Origin: Patescibacteria group bacterium
Lineage (GTDB): Bacteria > Patescibacteriota > Minisyncoccia > Phycocordibacterales > BOKC01
Assembly: GCA_016860785.1 (NCBI GenBank)
Contig: BOKC01000003.1
Span: 28,300 to 92,299, forward strand
Reading direction: 5' to 3'
Length of the DNA stretch: 64,000 bases
This document shows, piece by piece, positions 40,615-48,627 of the stretch. The notes below the pieces were generated by a model, which did no database searches, had not been told where the DNA came from, and was given only the letters and a program-made list of their open reading frames with translations. Position 1 is the first letter of the stretch. Each line of letters starts with the position of its first letter. Position numbers and translations under genes: made by a program.

Positions 40615-41979
40615 ATGAAGAAAATACCTTTATTTTTAGCCCTGCCTTTGCTTTTGCTTCTCTTCCCACTTGTTTCTTTGGCTGCTGCCGGGAATGGAGA
40701 AATTACTGTTGTTTTTTTAATGATCGCTGTTATTTTGGTCGCCGCTAAAGTTTCAGCTATGGTTGAGAAGTTTGGTCAACCGTCAGTCTTGGGTGAACTT
40801 GTGATGGGTGTTGTTCTGGGAAACCTGGTTCTTTTGGGTATAACCATCTTTGAACCAATAAAAGAAAACGGAATAATAAAATTTTTGGCAGAACTTGGCG
40901 TTGTGATACTCCTTTTCCAAGTTGGTCTTGAATCTAATATCCAGAAGATGAAAAAGGTCGGAGTCAGAGCTTTTGCTGTGGCGATTATCGGTGTTGTCTT
41001 GCCATTTGTTCTTGGAACTTATTTTGCCGGTCCCCTGCTTTTACCCGGACAGCCGACTATCGCCTATCTTTTCTTGGGCGCCGCTTTGACTGCTACTTCT
41101 GTTGGTATTACTGCCAGGGTTTTTAAGGATTTGGGTAAATTACAATTACCAGCCGCCCAAGTAGTTTTAGGTGCAGCTGTTATAGACGACGTATTGGGCC
41201 TGATTATCTTGGCAGTGATTTCTGCTATAGCAACCGTGGGCGCGGTATCGCTCGGAGTTATCTCTTGGATTATCGCCAAGGCCATTTTGTTTTTAATTGG
41301 TTCTATTGTTGTTGGTCAGATTTCTGCTCCGTATATTGGTCGGATGTTTTCAAAAATCCATAATGGAGTCAGCATGAAATTTTCTTTAGCTTTCGGTTTT
41401 TGTTTGTTTTTTGCCTACGCCGCCAATCAGATTGGTTTGGCGCCGATTATCGGCGCTTTTGCAGCCGGCTTGGTTTTGGACCCGGTGCATTTCAAATCAT
41501 TTAAAGATCCCTTGATTGTTGATGACATGAAAAAAGCGATTGAAAACGCTCCCGAAAGTGATTTGAAAAATAAGATTTCAGAAAATATACACACTCATGC
41601 TCATCGGCATGTTGAAGAATTGATGGAACCAATCGCCCACTTTTTAGTCCCTATTTTTTTCATTATGGTTGGAATGGGGGTTAGACTTGAGACTCTTTTT
41701 GACACTAAAATACTTTTGGTCGCTTTAGCGATAACCGTGATTGCTTTTGTCGGTAAAATTATGGCTGGTTTGGCGGCTGAAAAAGGTAGTCGGATGCTTG
41801 TTGGTTGGGGTATGGTGCCACGCGGTGAGGTTGGCTTGATTTTTGCCTCGATCGGTTTGTCACTCGGGGTTATTTCTGATTCTATTTTCTCGGTGATAGT
41901 TATTATGGTTATTTTGACTACTCTTGTTGTTCCTTCAATCTTGACTAAGTTATTGAAGAAACAAAACTCCGCTGTTTAG
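40615..41979 (+). CDS. Cation:proton antiporter (CPA2 family)
   Basis: 454 residues. N-terminal signal-like segment (LFLALPLLLLLFPLVSLAAA) then about twelve TM helices: GQPSVLGELVMGVVLGN, GVVILLFQVGLESN, AVIDDVLGLIILAV (the ion-binding DD pair) and VPRGEVGLIFASIG. A short His-rich cytosolic loop HTHAHRHVEE (near 320) may sense metal or pH. No TrkA domain. Confidence 0.9.
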   Translation: MKKIPLFLALPLLLLLFPLVSLAAAGNGEITVVFLMIAVILVAAKVSAMVEKFGQPSVLGELVMGVVLGNLVLLGITIFEPIKENGIIKFLAELGVVILLFQVGLESNIQKMKKVGVRAFAVAIIGVVLPFVLGTYFAGPLLLPGQPTIAYLFLGAALTATSVGITARVFKDLGKLQLPAAQVVLGAAVIDDVLGLIILAVISAIATVGAVSLGVISWIIAKAILFLIGSIVVGQISAPYIGRMFSKIHNGVSMKFSLAFGFCLFFAYAANQIGLAPIIGAFAAGLVLDPVHFKSFKDPLIVDDMKKAIENAPESDLKNKISENIHTHAHRHVEELMEPIAHFLVPIFFIMVGMGVRLETLFDTKILLVALAITVIAFVGKIMAGLAAEKGSRMLVGWGMVPRGEVGLIFASIGLSLGVISDSIFSVIVIMVILTTLVVPSILTKLLKKQNSAV

Positions 41980-42029
41980 GCGGCTCCCGCAAAATCACTC
42001 CGCTTCTTTAATTCCGAACAAGTTTTGTT

Positions 42030-42105
42030 TGGTGGACCATACCGGATTCGAACCGGTCGCCTCGCCCATGCCATGGGCGCGCTCTACCAAATGAGCTAAT
42101 GGCCC
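42030..42105 (-). tRNA. tRNA-Ala (anticodon GGC)
   Basis: Complete cloverleaf on the minus strand: acceptor GGGCCAT/ATGGTCC, D arm GCTC...GAGC, anticodon stem CGCCC/GGGCG with loop ATGGCAT, T arm CCGGTTCGAATCCGG, encoded CCA. Its 5' end is part of a 12-13 bp inverted repeat with DNA 200 bp upstream. Confidence 0.95.
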
Positions 42106-42322
42106 CTCACATGCTTAAACTATTACGAATCCTTTTGAGATTTATATGATTCGTAATAAATAAGCTGAAAAGGTGCTTTGTGTTTGTTTGATAGATTTTT
42201 CTTATCGTTATGCTCTACCAAGCGCCTTTTCAGATTATTTGTGTACCCTATGTATATACTATTATCTTTCTCACTTTTCAATGCTTAGACATAGTACATA
42301 TTCTTTTGCATGTGAGGGGCTA
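42103..42322. other. Nested inverted-repeat element, candidate structured RNA
   Basis: An outer stem CCCCTCACATGC (42103-42114) / GCATGTGAGGGG (42308-42319) closes three internal hairpins: 42121-42131/42148-42158 (perfect 11 bp), 42065-free; 42165-42180/42218-42233 (14 of 16), and 42242-42253/42289-42298 (10 bp with a 2-nt bulge). The whole folds as a four-way junction. The outer stem takes in the first bases of tRNA-Ala. The open frame at 42173-42364 overlaps these stems and is not considered coding. Confidence 0.6.
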
Positions 42323-42359
42323 AGGGCCCCCTATTTAATAATCAATATTTTACTTATTT

Positions 42360-42399
42360 TTTGAAAAAAGAAAACAGCTCCGCTGGGATCAGCGGAGCT
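42360..42399 (-). terminator. Terminator of pyrC
   Basis: AGCTCCGCT (42376-42384) pairs with AGCGGAGCT (42391-42399) and is followed on the minus strand by TTTTCTTTTTTC. Strong rho-independent terminator. Confidence 0.85.
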
Positions 42400-42438
42400 G
42401 GATAAGGATCAAGCGATGAGTTAATCAACGAGTCGTCG

Positions 42439-43491
42439 TTAGATGAGTGTCCATCTGATTGTCTGACCAGCCCAGAACGGTTCGATTGACCAGTCTCCAA
42501 CCTCGTATTGATCCGGGACCTTGAAAGGTTCACAGACGAGAGCTCGCGTTCTGGTTGTTGTTGGCAATCTGTGAGCACCTCGAGCGTTGCGGCTCGTGAA
42601 GTTGACGAAGGCCTCTACCCCTTCCGGAGTTTGGAGCAAGTCATTTAGAGCGTGAGCGTAGAGAGGTAAGGCAAAAGGTGCAGTGAAAGCGCCACAAGCG
42701 CATCTGCCATCCGAGACATGTTTGGATTTTCTTGGATGTGGAGCACTGTCAGTGCCGGCCATCACCCAAGAGTAATTTTTGGCAACCAGCGCTCGGAGAT
42801 CGGCACAGTCTCGTCTGGTTTTGATCGGTGGTTTGCAGATAGCACGTACGTCGCCGAAGACATCATCTTCGTCTGTCGCGAGGTGATGAGCAGTTAGGGT
42901 GACGAAGAATCTGTGGGTGACTGCCATATCTATCCAGAACGGGATGCAACGCGCGTCAGTGCCGTGTTCCCAGACGATCTTGGCGTTGGTTTCGTGTAGG
43001 AAGATGTCAACGAGAGGAAGGAAGACGTACTCGGCGTCTCTGTTGTCAAAGAGCATGTAAGGATGCTCTGGATGGAAGTGACAGAACACATCAAGTTCCC
43101 CACACATTCTGATTATTGGCAGGAGTTTGGCGTAGTCTCGGATACCCCTGTTGGAATTTGTTGTCCGTCCCAAGGGGTAGAGCTTCGCATTCCTGATCTC
43201 TTCTGAAGCTGCCCTCCTTATGTCGTCGGTGGTCGTCTCGGGCGTAATCATCAGAAACGGAACTGGAGTAATCTGCCTTTCCGGTCCGATCATGAGATTG
43301 ACTACTTGTTTGTGGTAGTCGTGCACCGCTTTTGCAGTTGTCAGACCTTCCATGGTATTTGGCATCATGCCAAGGACATCTGCACCTCCAGCGACGTGGA
43401 GTTGGAGAAGGTCTTTGATCAGACCCGCTCCTTCCCGCAGGTGGACATGCATGTCAACGAGTGGAGGAACATCAATTTTTTTGGTTACCAT
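42439..43491 (-). CDS. pyrC: Dihydroorotase
   Basis: Cyclises carbamoyl-aspartate in pyrimidine synthesis. Type II (E. coli PyrC-like): metal-binding DMHVHLRE near residue 13, carbamylated Lys in NAKLYPLG, HFHPE, EHGTDA and catalytic Asp in AGTDSAPHP. 350 aa. GC-rich; start has AAGGGG before ATG. Follows pyrD by 76 nt containing a 14-bp hairpin, and ends at a strong terminator, so pyrD-pyrC is one unit. Confidence 0.95.
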   Translation of the reverse strand: MVTKKIDVPPLVDMHVHLREGAGLIKDLLQLHVAGGADVLGMMPNTMEGLTTAKAVHDYHKQVVNLMIGPERQITPVPFLMITPETTTDDIRRAASEEIRNAKLYPLGRTTNSNRGIRDYAKLLPIIRMCGELDVFCHFHPEHPYMLFDNRDAEYVFLPLVDIFLHETNAKIVWEHGTDARCIPFWIDMAVTHRFFVTLTAHHLATDEDDVFGDVRAICKPPIKTRRDCADLRALVAKNYSWVMAGTDSAPHPRKSKHVSDGRCACGAFTAPFALPLYAHALNDLLQTPEGVEAFVNFTSRNARGAHRLPTTTRTRALVCEPFKVPDQYEVGDWSIEPFWAGQTIRWTLI

Positions 43492-43526
43492 TCTAACCCC
43501 TTCTTTTTGGTGTGTCGTTTTTTTCC

Positions 43527-43558
43527 GCCCCCGCTCTGATATCTATCAGAGCGGGGGC
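43527..43558 (-). promoter_or_regulatory. 14-bp perfect hairpin between pyrD and pyrC
   Basis: GCCCCCGCTCTGAT (43527-43540) and ATCAGAGCGGGGGC (43545-43558) with a 4-nt loop. On the minus strand it is followed by GGAAAAAAAC rather than a T-run, so it is not a standard terminator; an mRNA-processing or stabilising element in the pyrDC transcript is more likely. Confidence 0.6.
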
Positions 43559-43567
43559 AACGTCTCG

Positions 43568-44632
43568 TCAGTCAGTTACTCCATGTTCGAAAAAACGCCT
43601 CAACATCTTAATATGCGACTCGGTGATACACTCTGCCAAACGCCACGGGCGGAGGAAGGCGATTGAACCGAGAGAGATAGAATCAGCGCCAGCGTCAAAA
43701 ACCCGGCACACATCCTTCGGGTGGAGGATTCCTCCTCCGCCGTTCAGGTGACATTGAACTCCAGAACTGCGCGCTCGCTGAATCCATTCGCAGATGATTG
43801 GCAGAAGCGGTCTGCCTGACAGCCCACCGGCTTGCGTTAAGCCACGCTTTTGAAGTGGTGACTTTTCATCCTTGCCAAAGAGACCATTCCAGTTGATTTG
43901 TAGCCCAGATTCTTCAGGGAGCCACGGGATTGGACTTCGCCACGGGACTGTATTGCCCATGACGATACCCCAGCAAGCTGGGTGTTGGGAAATTTGATGA
44001 ACGGACTCCGGCGGGAAAGTCGGTGAGAGCTTCACGATGATCCTGATTCCAGGCGCGCTATCTTTAGCGAGGTCAAGAGTTGCCAGGGTCTCATTCACCG
44101 TGTCCTCATTTGAGCGGTGGCTCATGCTGACGTTCGGACACGAGATGTTGATTTGAATTCCGAATTCGGATTGGAAGTCCGTAGCGCATCTGCCGATCAA
44201 GCCCAACATGTCTTTTGTCTCCCGAAGTCGAGCTTCGGAGGTTTGAGCTGTGGACATGATCGAAATCTGGAAGGGCTTGTCTCTTTCTTGCCATGTCTGC
44301 GGAACACCTTTGAACTTTCCGAGTAGAAGAGCTTCCAGCCCCGGGTTCGAGAGTCCGACGGCGTTTAAGGCAATCCCCTTCCGGTGGCTTGCCCAAACAC
44401 ATTTCGGTAAACGTTCTGTCGGAGTGATGCCGCTAAGAGGCATATTTCCCGGTCTTGAGTCGAGAGTGGCAGTTTTCGCCACAAAGGATATCCGAAGCAA
44501 AAAGCCCGGACAGAATCTTTTGAGTATGGAGTGAAAAGGATATCCCTCCCCGAAGAATCCCTGAACTCCCGAAGCTCCCCAGACGGCACCAAAAGGGTTC
44601 GAAATGTCAAACTTACGCGTCATTGTTGTCAT
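43568..44632 (-). CDS. pyrD: Dihydroorotate dehydrogenase
   Basis: Flavoprotein oxidising dihydroorotate to orotate. 354 residues: NAVGLSNPGLEALL, QINISCPNVSMSH (FMN/substrate segment), IVKLSPTFPP, GNTVP, GGLSGRPLLPIICEW, and the phosphate-binding GGGGILHPKDVCRVFDAGADSI (in parts), SLGSIAF. The INISCPN wording is closer to class 1; no pyrK is seen. GC-rich, SD AAGGAAA before ATG 44632, with a promoter and attenuator-like leader. Confidence 0.92.
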   Translation of the reverse strand: MTTMTRKFDISNPFGAVWGASGVQGFFGEGYPFHSILKRFCPGFLLRISFVAKTATLDSRPGNMPLSGITPTERLPKCVWASHRKGIALNAVGLSNPGLEALLLGKFKGVPQTWQERDKPFQISIMSTAQTSEARLRETKDMLGLIGRCATDFQSEFGIQINISCPNVSMSHRSNEDTVNETLATLDLAKDSAPGIRIIVKLSPTFPPESVHQISQHPACWGIVMGNTVPWRSPIPWLPEESGLQINWNGLFGKDEKSPLQKRGLTQAGGLSGRPLLPIICEWIQRARSSGVQCHLNGGGGILHPKDVCRVFDAGADSISLGSIAFLRPWRLAECITESHIKMLRRFFEHGVTD

Positions 44633-44664
44633 CGCTTATTTCCTTTTCAAGGAACAGGTGTGCA

Positions 44665-44690
44665 AAACAAAAGCGGACAATCCGCCTTTT
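44665..44690 (-). promoter_or_regulatory. Attenuator-like hairpin in pyrD leader
   Basis: In the transcript AAAAGGCGGA pairs with TCCGCTTTT (one bulged G) and is followed by TTTTGTTTTG, the form of an intrinsic terminator, lying between the promoter and pyrD. Suggests transcription attenuation of pyrDC. Confidence 0.55.
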
Positions 44691-44699
44691 CTGGGGACA

Positions 44700-44728
44700 T
44701 TTATAGCATGGGATGTATCTTCAGACAA
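44700..44728 (-). promoter_or_regulatory. Promoter of pyrD-pyrC
   Basis: -35 TTGTCT (44723-44728), 17-nt spacer, -10 TATAAA (44700-44705) on the minus strand. Confidence 0.65.
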
Positions 44729-44744
44729 GATTTTTTTATTGATC

Positions 44745-45143
44745 TTACTTGTGATTTTTGTTGACCGTTTTTCGTCTTTGTTCGGCAAATTCTAAATTCA
44801 TAAAAGCTCTGATGATGCGAAGTGCTCTAAAAACCCGCAATAGGCGGAAAGTCCTGGCGAAATCATTTGTGATTGGGATAGAAGAAGCTAAATTGAGCCA
44901 GTTATTTTTTAAATAAACTCCCCGACCTTTTAGGCCTTTTGTAAAAATAAGTCCGGCGAAAAAATCAGCTAGAAATATGTAGGCGATTATCAGGTCAGTG
45001 GTTCTGGCCAGAAAATGACCGCGCTCTGTCACTCCCGGATAAAAAAGTTCGTAAGACAACAACCCGATACTAAAAAATGCTAGGAAAACCATTATAATCG
45101 AATACCAGATATTATTTTGAATTTTTAGAATAAAATTTTCCAT
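44745..45143 (-). CDS. Voltage-sensor-like four-TM protein
   Basis: 132 residues with four hydrophobic segments; the fourth, RTFRLLRVFRALRIIRAF, has Arg at every third position as in the S4 helix of voltage-gated cation channels. The pore domain (S5-S6, TVGYG filter) is absent: the frame ends 12 residues after S4, right at the pyrD promoter. Either a free voltage-sensor domain or a truncated channel. ATG 45143 chosen as it follows the ATPase stop; the frame is open to 45158. Confidence 0.75.
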   Translation of the reverse strand: MENFILKIQNNIWYSIIMVFLAFFSIGLLSYELFYPGVTERGHFLARTTDLIIAYIFLADFFAGLIFTKGLKGRGVYLKNNWLNLASSIPITNDFARTFRLLRVFRALRIIRAFMNLEFAEQRRKTVNKNHK

Positions 45144-45144
45144 T

Positions 45145-47838
45145 TTATATCTGAACAAGATTTTTTTTCATTTCAAATTTTCGATAGAACATTTTTCTGA
45201 TTTCATCTATTGCAACTCCGGTAAGGCAGATTGAAATAATCAAAATCCATTCGTTTAGACTAAGCGGGGTTAGTCGTAGGATGTTTTGCATAAATGGAGT
45301 ATGGAGGGCAAGAAGTTGTAAGATGACCACAATGCCTGTTGCACCCAAAAGGTATTTGTTTGAAAAAGGATTTATTTGGAAAACTGAAAGGTGGTCGGAG
45401 CGACAAATCCAGGCCTTAAACCACTGAAAAACCGCCATTGTTGTCAGAGAAATTGAAAGTGCGTGTTCGTAGCTGTAATTGTCCAAGAAATAAATAAAAA
45501 GTAAAATAGAAATTATTGCCATAGTTGAGGCGTTTAAAATCATCCTTTGCAAATCCCAGCTATTTAAAATCCACCGATTCGGTTTTTTGTATTTTTCTTT
45601 CAGAATATCTTTTTCTTTTGGTTCCATAGCCAGCGAAACATCCAAAAAGCCGTCGGTGACTAAATTCAACCAAATCAATTGTGCCGCTAAAATTGGCAAG
45701 GGTAGGCCCATAAGCATGGCGGCGGCAATGACCATAATTTCTCCCAGACTAGTAGCAAAAAGATAAAGTAAAACCTTTCTTAAAGTTCGGTAAATGCTTC
45801 TACCCTCTTCCACCGCCGAGACGATACTACCGAAATTATCATCCAGTAAAACCAAATCGGAGGCCTCTTTGGCGACTTCAGTACCACCTTTGCCCATAGA
45901 TACTCCAAGATCTGCCGCTACCAAAGACAAGGCGTCATTTACTCCGTCTCCGGTCATTGCGACCGTCTCTCCACGCAATTTATAAGCTTCAATTATCTTC
46001 AATTTGTTTTCCAGAGTGATTCTGGCAAAAACTGAAACTTCCGGTAAAATCTCTGCCAGCTTTTCTTTTGGTAAATTTTCTAGTTCTTCAGCGGTTAAGA
46101 TTTTATCTCCTTTTTTCCAAATTCCGGCTTCTTTTGCAATGGCTTCCGCAGTAATTTTGTGGTCACCGGTGATCATCACCACCTTGACCCCGGCTTCACG
46201 GGTTTTTGCCATAGCTTCCGGGACTTCTTCGCGTAAAGCGTCTTTCATTCCACAAAGTCCGACAAAAGTTAGATCCGTGATATCTTCTTTTTCTAGAAAA
46301 TCTTTATCCGTATTTTTTTCGGCTAAAGCTAAAACTCGCAAAGCTTCACTTGACATTCTTGAAAAAATATCAAGTATTTCTTTTCTTTTTTCTTCTTCAA
46401 GCACCTCCTCTTTGTTTTTAGTTTTTATTTTTTTGCATAAATTTAGAATAATTTCCGGCGCGCCAGAAATAAAGATAATTTTTTTACCTTCTATTTCATG
46501 TAGGACAGCGTGATATTTTAGTTTGTAATCAAAAGGAATTTCTGCTATTTGATGAAAATCGTCTTCTAGTTTTTTTATCAGCCAGCCAGTTTTTACCGCT
46601 AGAATTGAAAGCGCTGCTTCTGTTGGATCTCCAGAAATCTTCCAATTGCCATCTTTTTTGAAAATTTTAGCGTTTGAGCAAAGACCGGCGATTAAACCTG
46701 CTCTTTTGAGTAGCGGATTATCTTCCGGAAAAATTTTTTTGTCTTGGAATGTGATTTCTCCTTCTGAATCATAACCAACACCGGTAATTGAAAAGTTTTC
46801 TTCACTGCCGAGATATAGTTTTTGCGTCACTAACTGACTTTTTGTCAGTGTGCCGGTTTTGTCTACGGCAATAATTTGTGCTTGGCCGAGTGCTTCAACA
46901 GCTTGAAGTTTTTTAATTAAAACATTGCGCTTACTCATACGCCAAACCCCAGTTGCCAAAAGCAGGGTAATAACAATTGGCAGACCTTCCGGAACGGCAG
47001 AAATTATTATAGACACCGACAAGAGAAAAATTTCCTCAATTGCTTTTCCGGTCAATAAGCCAAGAAAGAAAATAAGAGAGCTAACAACTAACACTACTAT
47101 AATTATCAAATTTGAGAGATTCTTGATATTTTTTTGGAGTGGAATTTCAGTTTTTATCTTACTTATTTTTTCGGAAATTCTTCCTATCTCTGTATCTAAA
47201 CCTGTAGCTACAACCACCGCTTTTCCATTTCCACCAACAATATGCGTTCCTTTAAAAACCATATTTTTTTGTTCAGCTGGTGATAAATTTTCTTTTTCTA
47301 AGATTTCGGTAGTTTTACTTGAAGGTAAAGATTCGCCGGAAAAGGCGGATTCATCAATTCTTAAGTTATGGGCAGATATTATTCTGGCATCAGCCGGAAT
47401 TTTGTCGCCTTCTTGTAGAATAAGAATGTCACCTGGGACCACTTCTTGGTCCGGCAAGATTATTTCTTTGCCGTCACGTAAAACGGTGGTGTTGGTCTCG
47501 GTAAATTTTCTTAGAGCTAATAGAGTGTTTTGGGCCTTACCAGCCTGTACGGTTCCAGCTATAGCATTAAATAAAAGAACAAAAATTATGATTCCGGCAT
47601 CAATCCATTCTTCTAAAAACATTACCAGAACCGATGCGGTTAAAAGTAAGTAAATTAAAGGACTTTGGAATTGTCTCAAAAATATAACAAATAAACCATC
47701 TGGTTTTGATTCTGGAAGTTTATTTGGGCCGTATCTTCTCAAATGTTCAGCGGCCTCTGTTTTGGATAAACCAAATGCTTGATTTACACCGAATTCCTTT
47801 GTGATTGTCTCTAAATTTTTTTTATACCAATCAGTCAT
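45145..47838 (-). CDS. Calcium-type cation-transporting P-type ATPase
   Basis: 897 residues, P2-type. N-terminal cation-ATPase domain (LSKTEAAEHLRRYGPNKLPE), actuator SGES in FSGESLPSSK, phosphorylation motif DKTGTLTKSQ, MITGDHKITAEAIA, and the hinge MTGDGVNDALSLVAADLGVSM. TM4 has SAVPEGLPIV (PEGLP of Ca2+/Na+ pumps). Ten TM helices are expected. Pumps Ca2+ or a similar cation outward. Followed 1 nt later by the voltage-sensor-like gene. Confidence 0.95.
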   Translation of the reverse strand: MTDWYKKNLETITKEFGVNQAFGLSKTEAAEHLRRYGPNKLPESKPDGLFVIFLRQFQSPLIYLLLTASVLVMFLEEWIDAGIIIFVLLFNAIAGTVQAGKAQNTLLALRKFTETNTTVLRDGKEIILPDQEVVPGDILILQEGDKIPADARIISAHNLRIDESAFSGESLPSSKTTEILEKENLSPAEQKNMVFKGTHIVGGNGKAVVVATGLDTEIGRISEKISKIKTEIPLQKNIKNLSNLIIIVVLVVSSLIFFLGLLTGKAIEEIFLLSVSIIISAVPEGLPIVITLLLATGVWRMSKRNVLIKKLQAVEALGQAQIIAVDKTGTLTKSQLVTQKLYLGSEENFSITGVGYDSEGEITFQDKKIFPEDNPLLKRAGLIAGLCSNAKIFKKDGNWKISGDPTEAALSILAVKTGWLIKKLEDDFHQIAEIPFDYKLKYHAVLHEIEGKKIIFISGAPEIILNLCKKIKTKNKEEVLEEEKRKEILDIFSRMSSEALRVLALAEKNTDKDFLEKEDITDLTFVGLCGMKDALREEVPEAMAKTREAGVKVVMITGDHKITAEAIAKEAGIWKKGDKILTAEELENLPKEKLAEILPEVSVFARITLENKLKIIEAYKLRGETVAMTGDGVNDALSLVAADLGVSMGKGGTEVAKEASDLVLLDDNFGSIVSAVEEGRSIYRTLRKVLLYLFATSLGEIMVIAAAMLMGLPLPILAAQLIWLNLVTDGFLDVSLAMEPKEKDILKEKYKKPNRWILNSWDLQRMILNASTMAIISILLFIYFLDNYSYEHALSISLTTMAVFQWFKAWICRSDHLSVFQINPFSNKYLLGATGIVVILQLLALHTPFMQNILRLTPLSLNEWILIISICLTGVAIDEIRKMFYRKFEMKKNLVQI

Positions 47839-47876
47839 TTTTAGAACATATTATCATATCTTATATATGAGTGTTT

Positions 47877-48485
47877 CTATCCAGAAATAATCATAGTTTT
47901 TGTGATAAAAACTTCTACAAAAGCCGCAAAAAGCAAAAGAGGCAACAAAATTCTTGCAAAAAAACTAAATGCTAATTTAGATTCTGCTATCAAGACGTCC
48001 TCGCCGTTCAGGAATTTTATAAAAGATTTTCCGAGCTCAAGACCCATAGCGCCGGCAATTATTAAAACTGGGATTTCAAAAATTCCGTGAGGCAGTATGG
48101 CTTTCAAGAAAATTGCCCAACCATTTTCAGATTGTGTCATAAAAGCTACAACTCCAAGTAAGAAACCGTTTGCTGTCAAAAAAATTATTGGAGCAATGCC
48201 CAATAAAATCCCCAGGAAAATTAAAATGGCGATTTTAAAGCCATTGTTAAAGAAAATCAAAATTGTCAGCTCGTGTTGTTTTAAGTCAACTATTTTTCTT
48301 GAAAGTTCGGTAAAAATTTCTAAAAATCTTTGTGAGGATTCGGGATGCAGAAAAATGAAAAAAAATCCGTAAACAGCCGAAGATAAAAAAAGCAAAGATG
48401 AAAAAACTATCATTCTACGTAGTCCTCGCAGATAATCTACGTCTATTTTTTTGAAGAATTCAATTTTTAGAAAATTTCTTGTCAT
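47877..48485 (-). CDS. Stage II sporulation protein M family protein
   Basis: 202 residues, about five TM helices. The signature ILPHGIFEIPVLIIAGAMGL with following LG is diagnostic of SpoIIM/DUF95. In non-sporulating bacteria these proteins have no settled function. Upstream of the P-type ATPase by 38 nt. Confidence 0.88.
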   Translation of the reverse strand: MTRNFLKIEFFKKIDVDYLRGLRRMIVFSSLLFLSSAVYGFFFIFLHPESSQRFLEIFTELSRKIVDLKQHELTILIFFNNGFKIAILIFLGILLGIAPIIFLTANGFLLGVVAFMTQSENGWAIFLKAILPHGIFEIPVLIIAGAMGLELGKSFIKFLNGEDVLIAESKLAFSFFARILLPLLLFAAFVEVFITKTMIISG

Positions 48486-48579
48486 TTTATTTTAATAGAA
48501 TTCTATCATTTACGGCGCTTGAAAGCATAGGTTTTCTAAAGAAAAAAAGAATTAACCCAAAAATTATTTCCTCAAAGTT

Positions 48580-48619
48580 CAGATAAATAAAGACCCGCGC
48601 TCCAGTTGGTAGCGCGGGT
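48580..48619 (-). terminator. Terminator of the desaturase gene
   Basis: ACCCGCGCT (48593-48601) pairs with AGCGCGGGT (48611-48619); CTTTATTTAT follows on the minus strand. Confidence 0.8.
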
Positions 48620-48627
48620 TGAGTTCC

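Noticed and set aside
42030..42322. tmRNA around the tRNA-Ala end
   Set aside because: The tRNA is a full cloverleaf with anticodon; no tag reading frame was found in the upstream element.
42173..42364. 63-aa plus-strand frame in the element next to tRNA-Ala
   Set aside because: It runs through several inverted repeats, has no SD, no family and odd composition; the structure explains the DNA better.
46925..47653. 242-aa plus-strand frame inside the P-type ATPase
   Set aside because: Antisense of conserved ATPase motifs, no family of its own.
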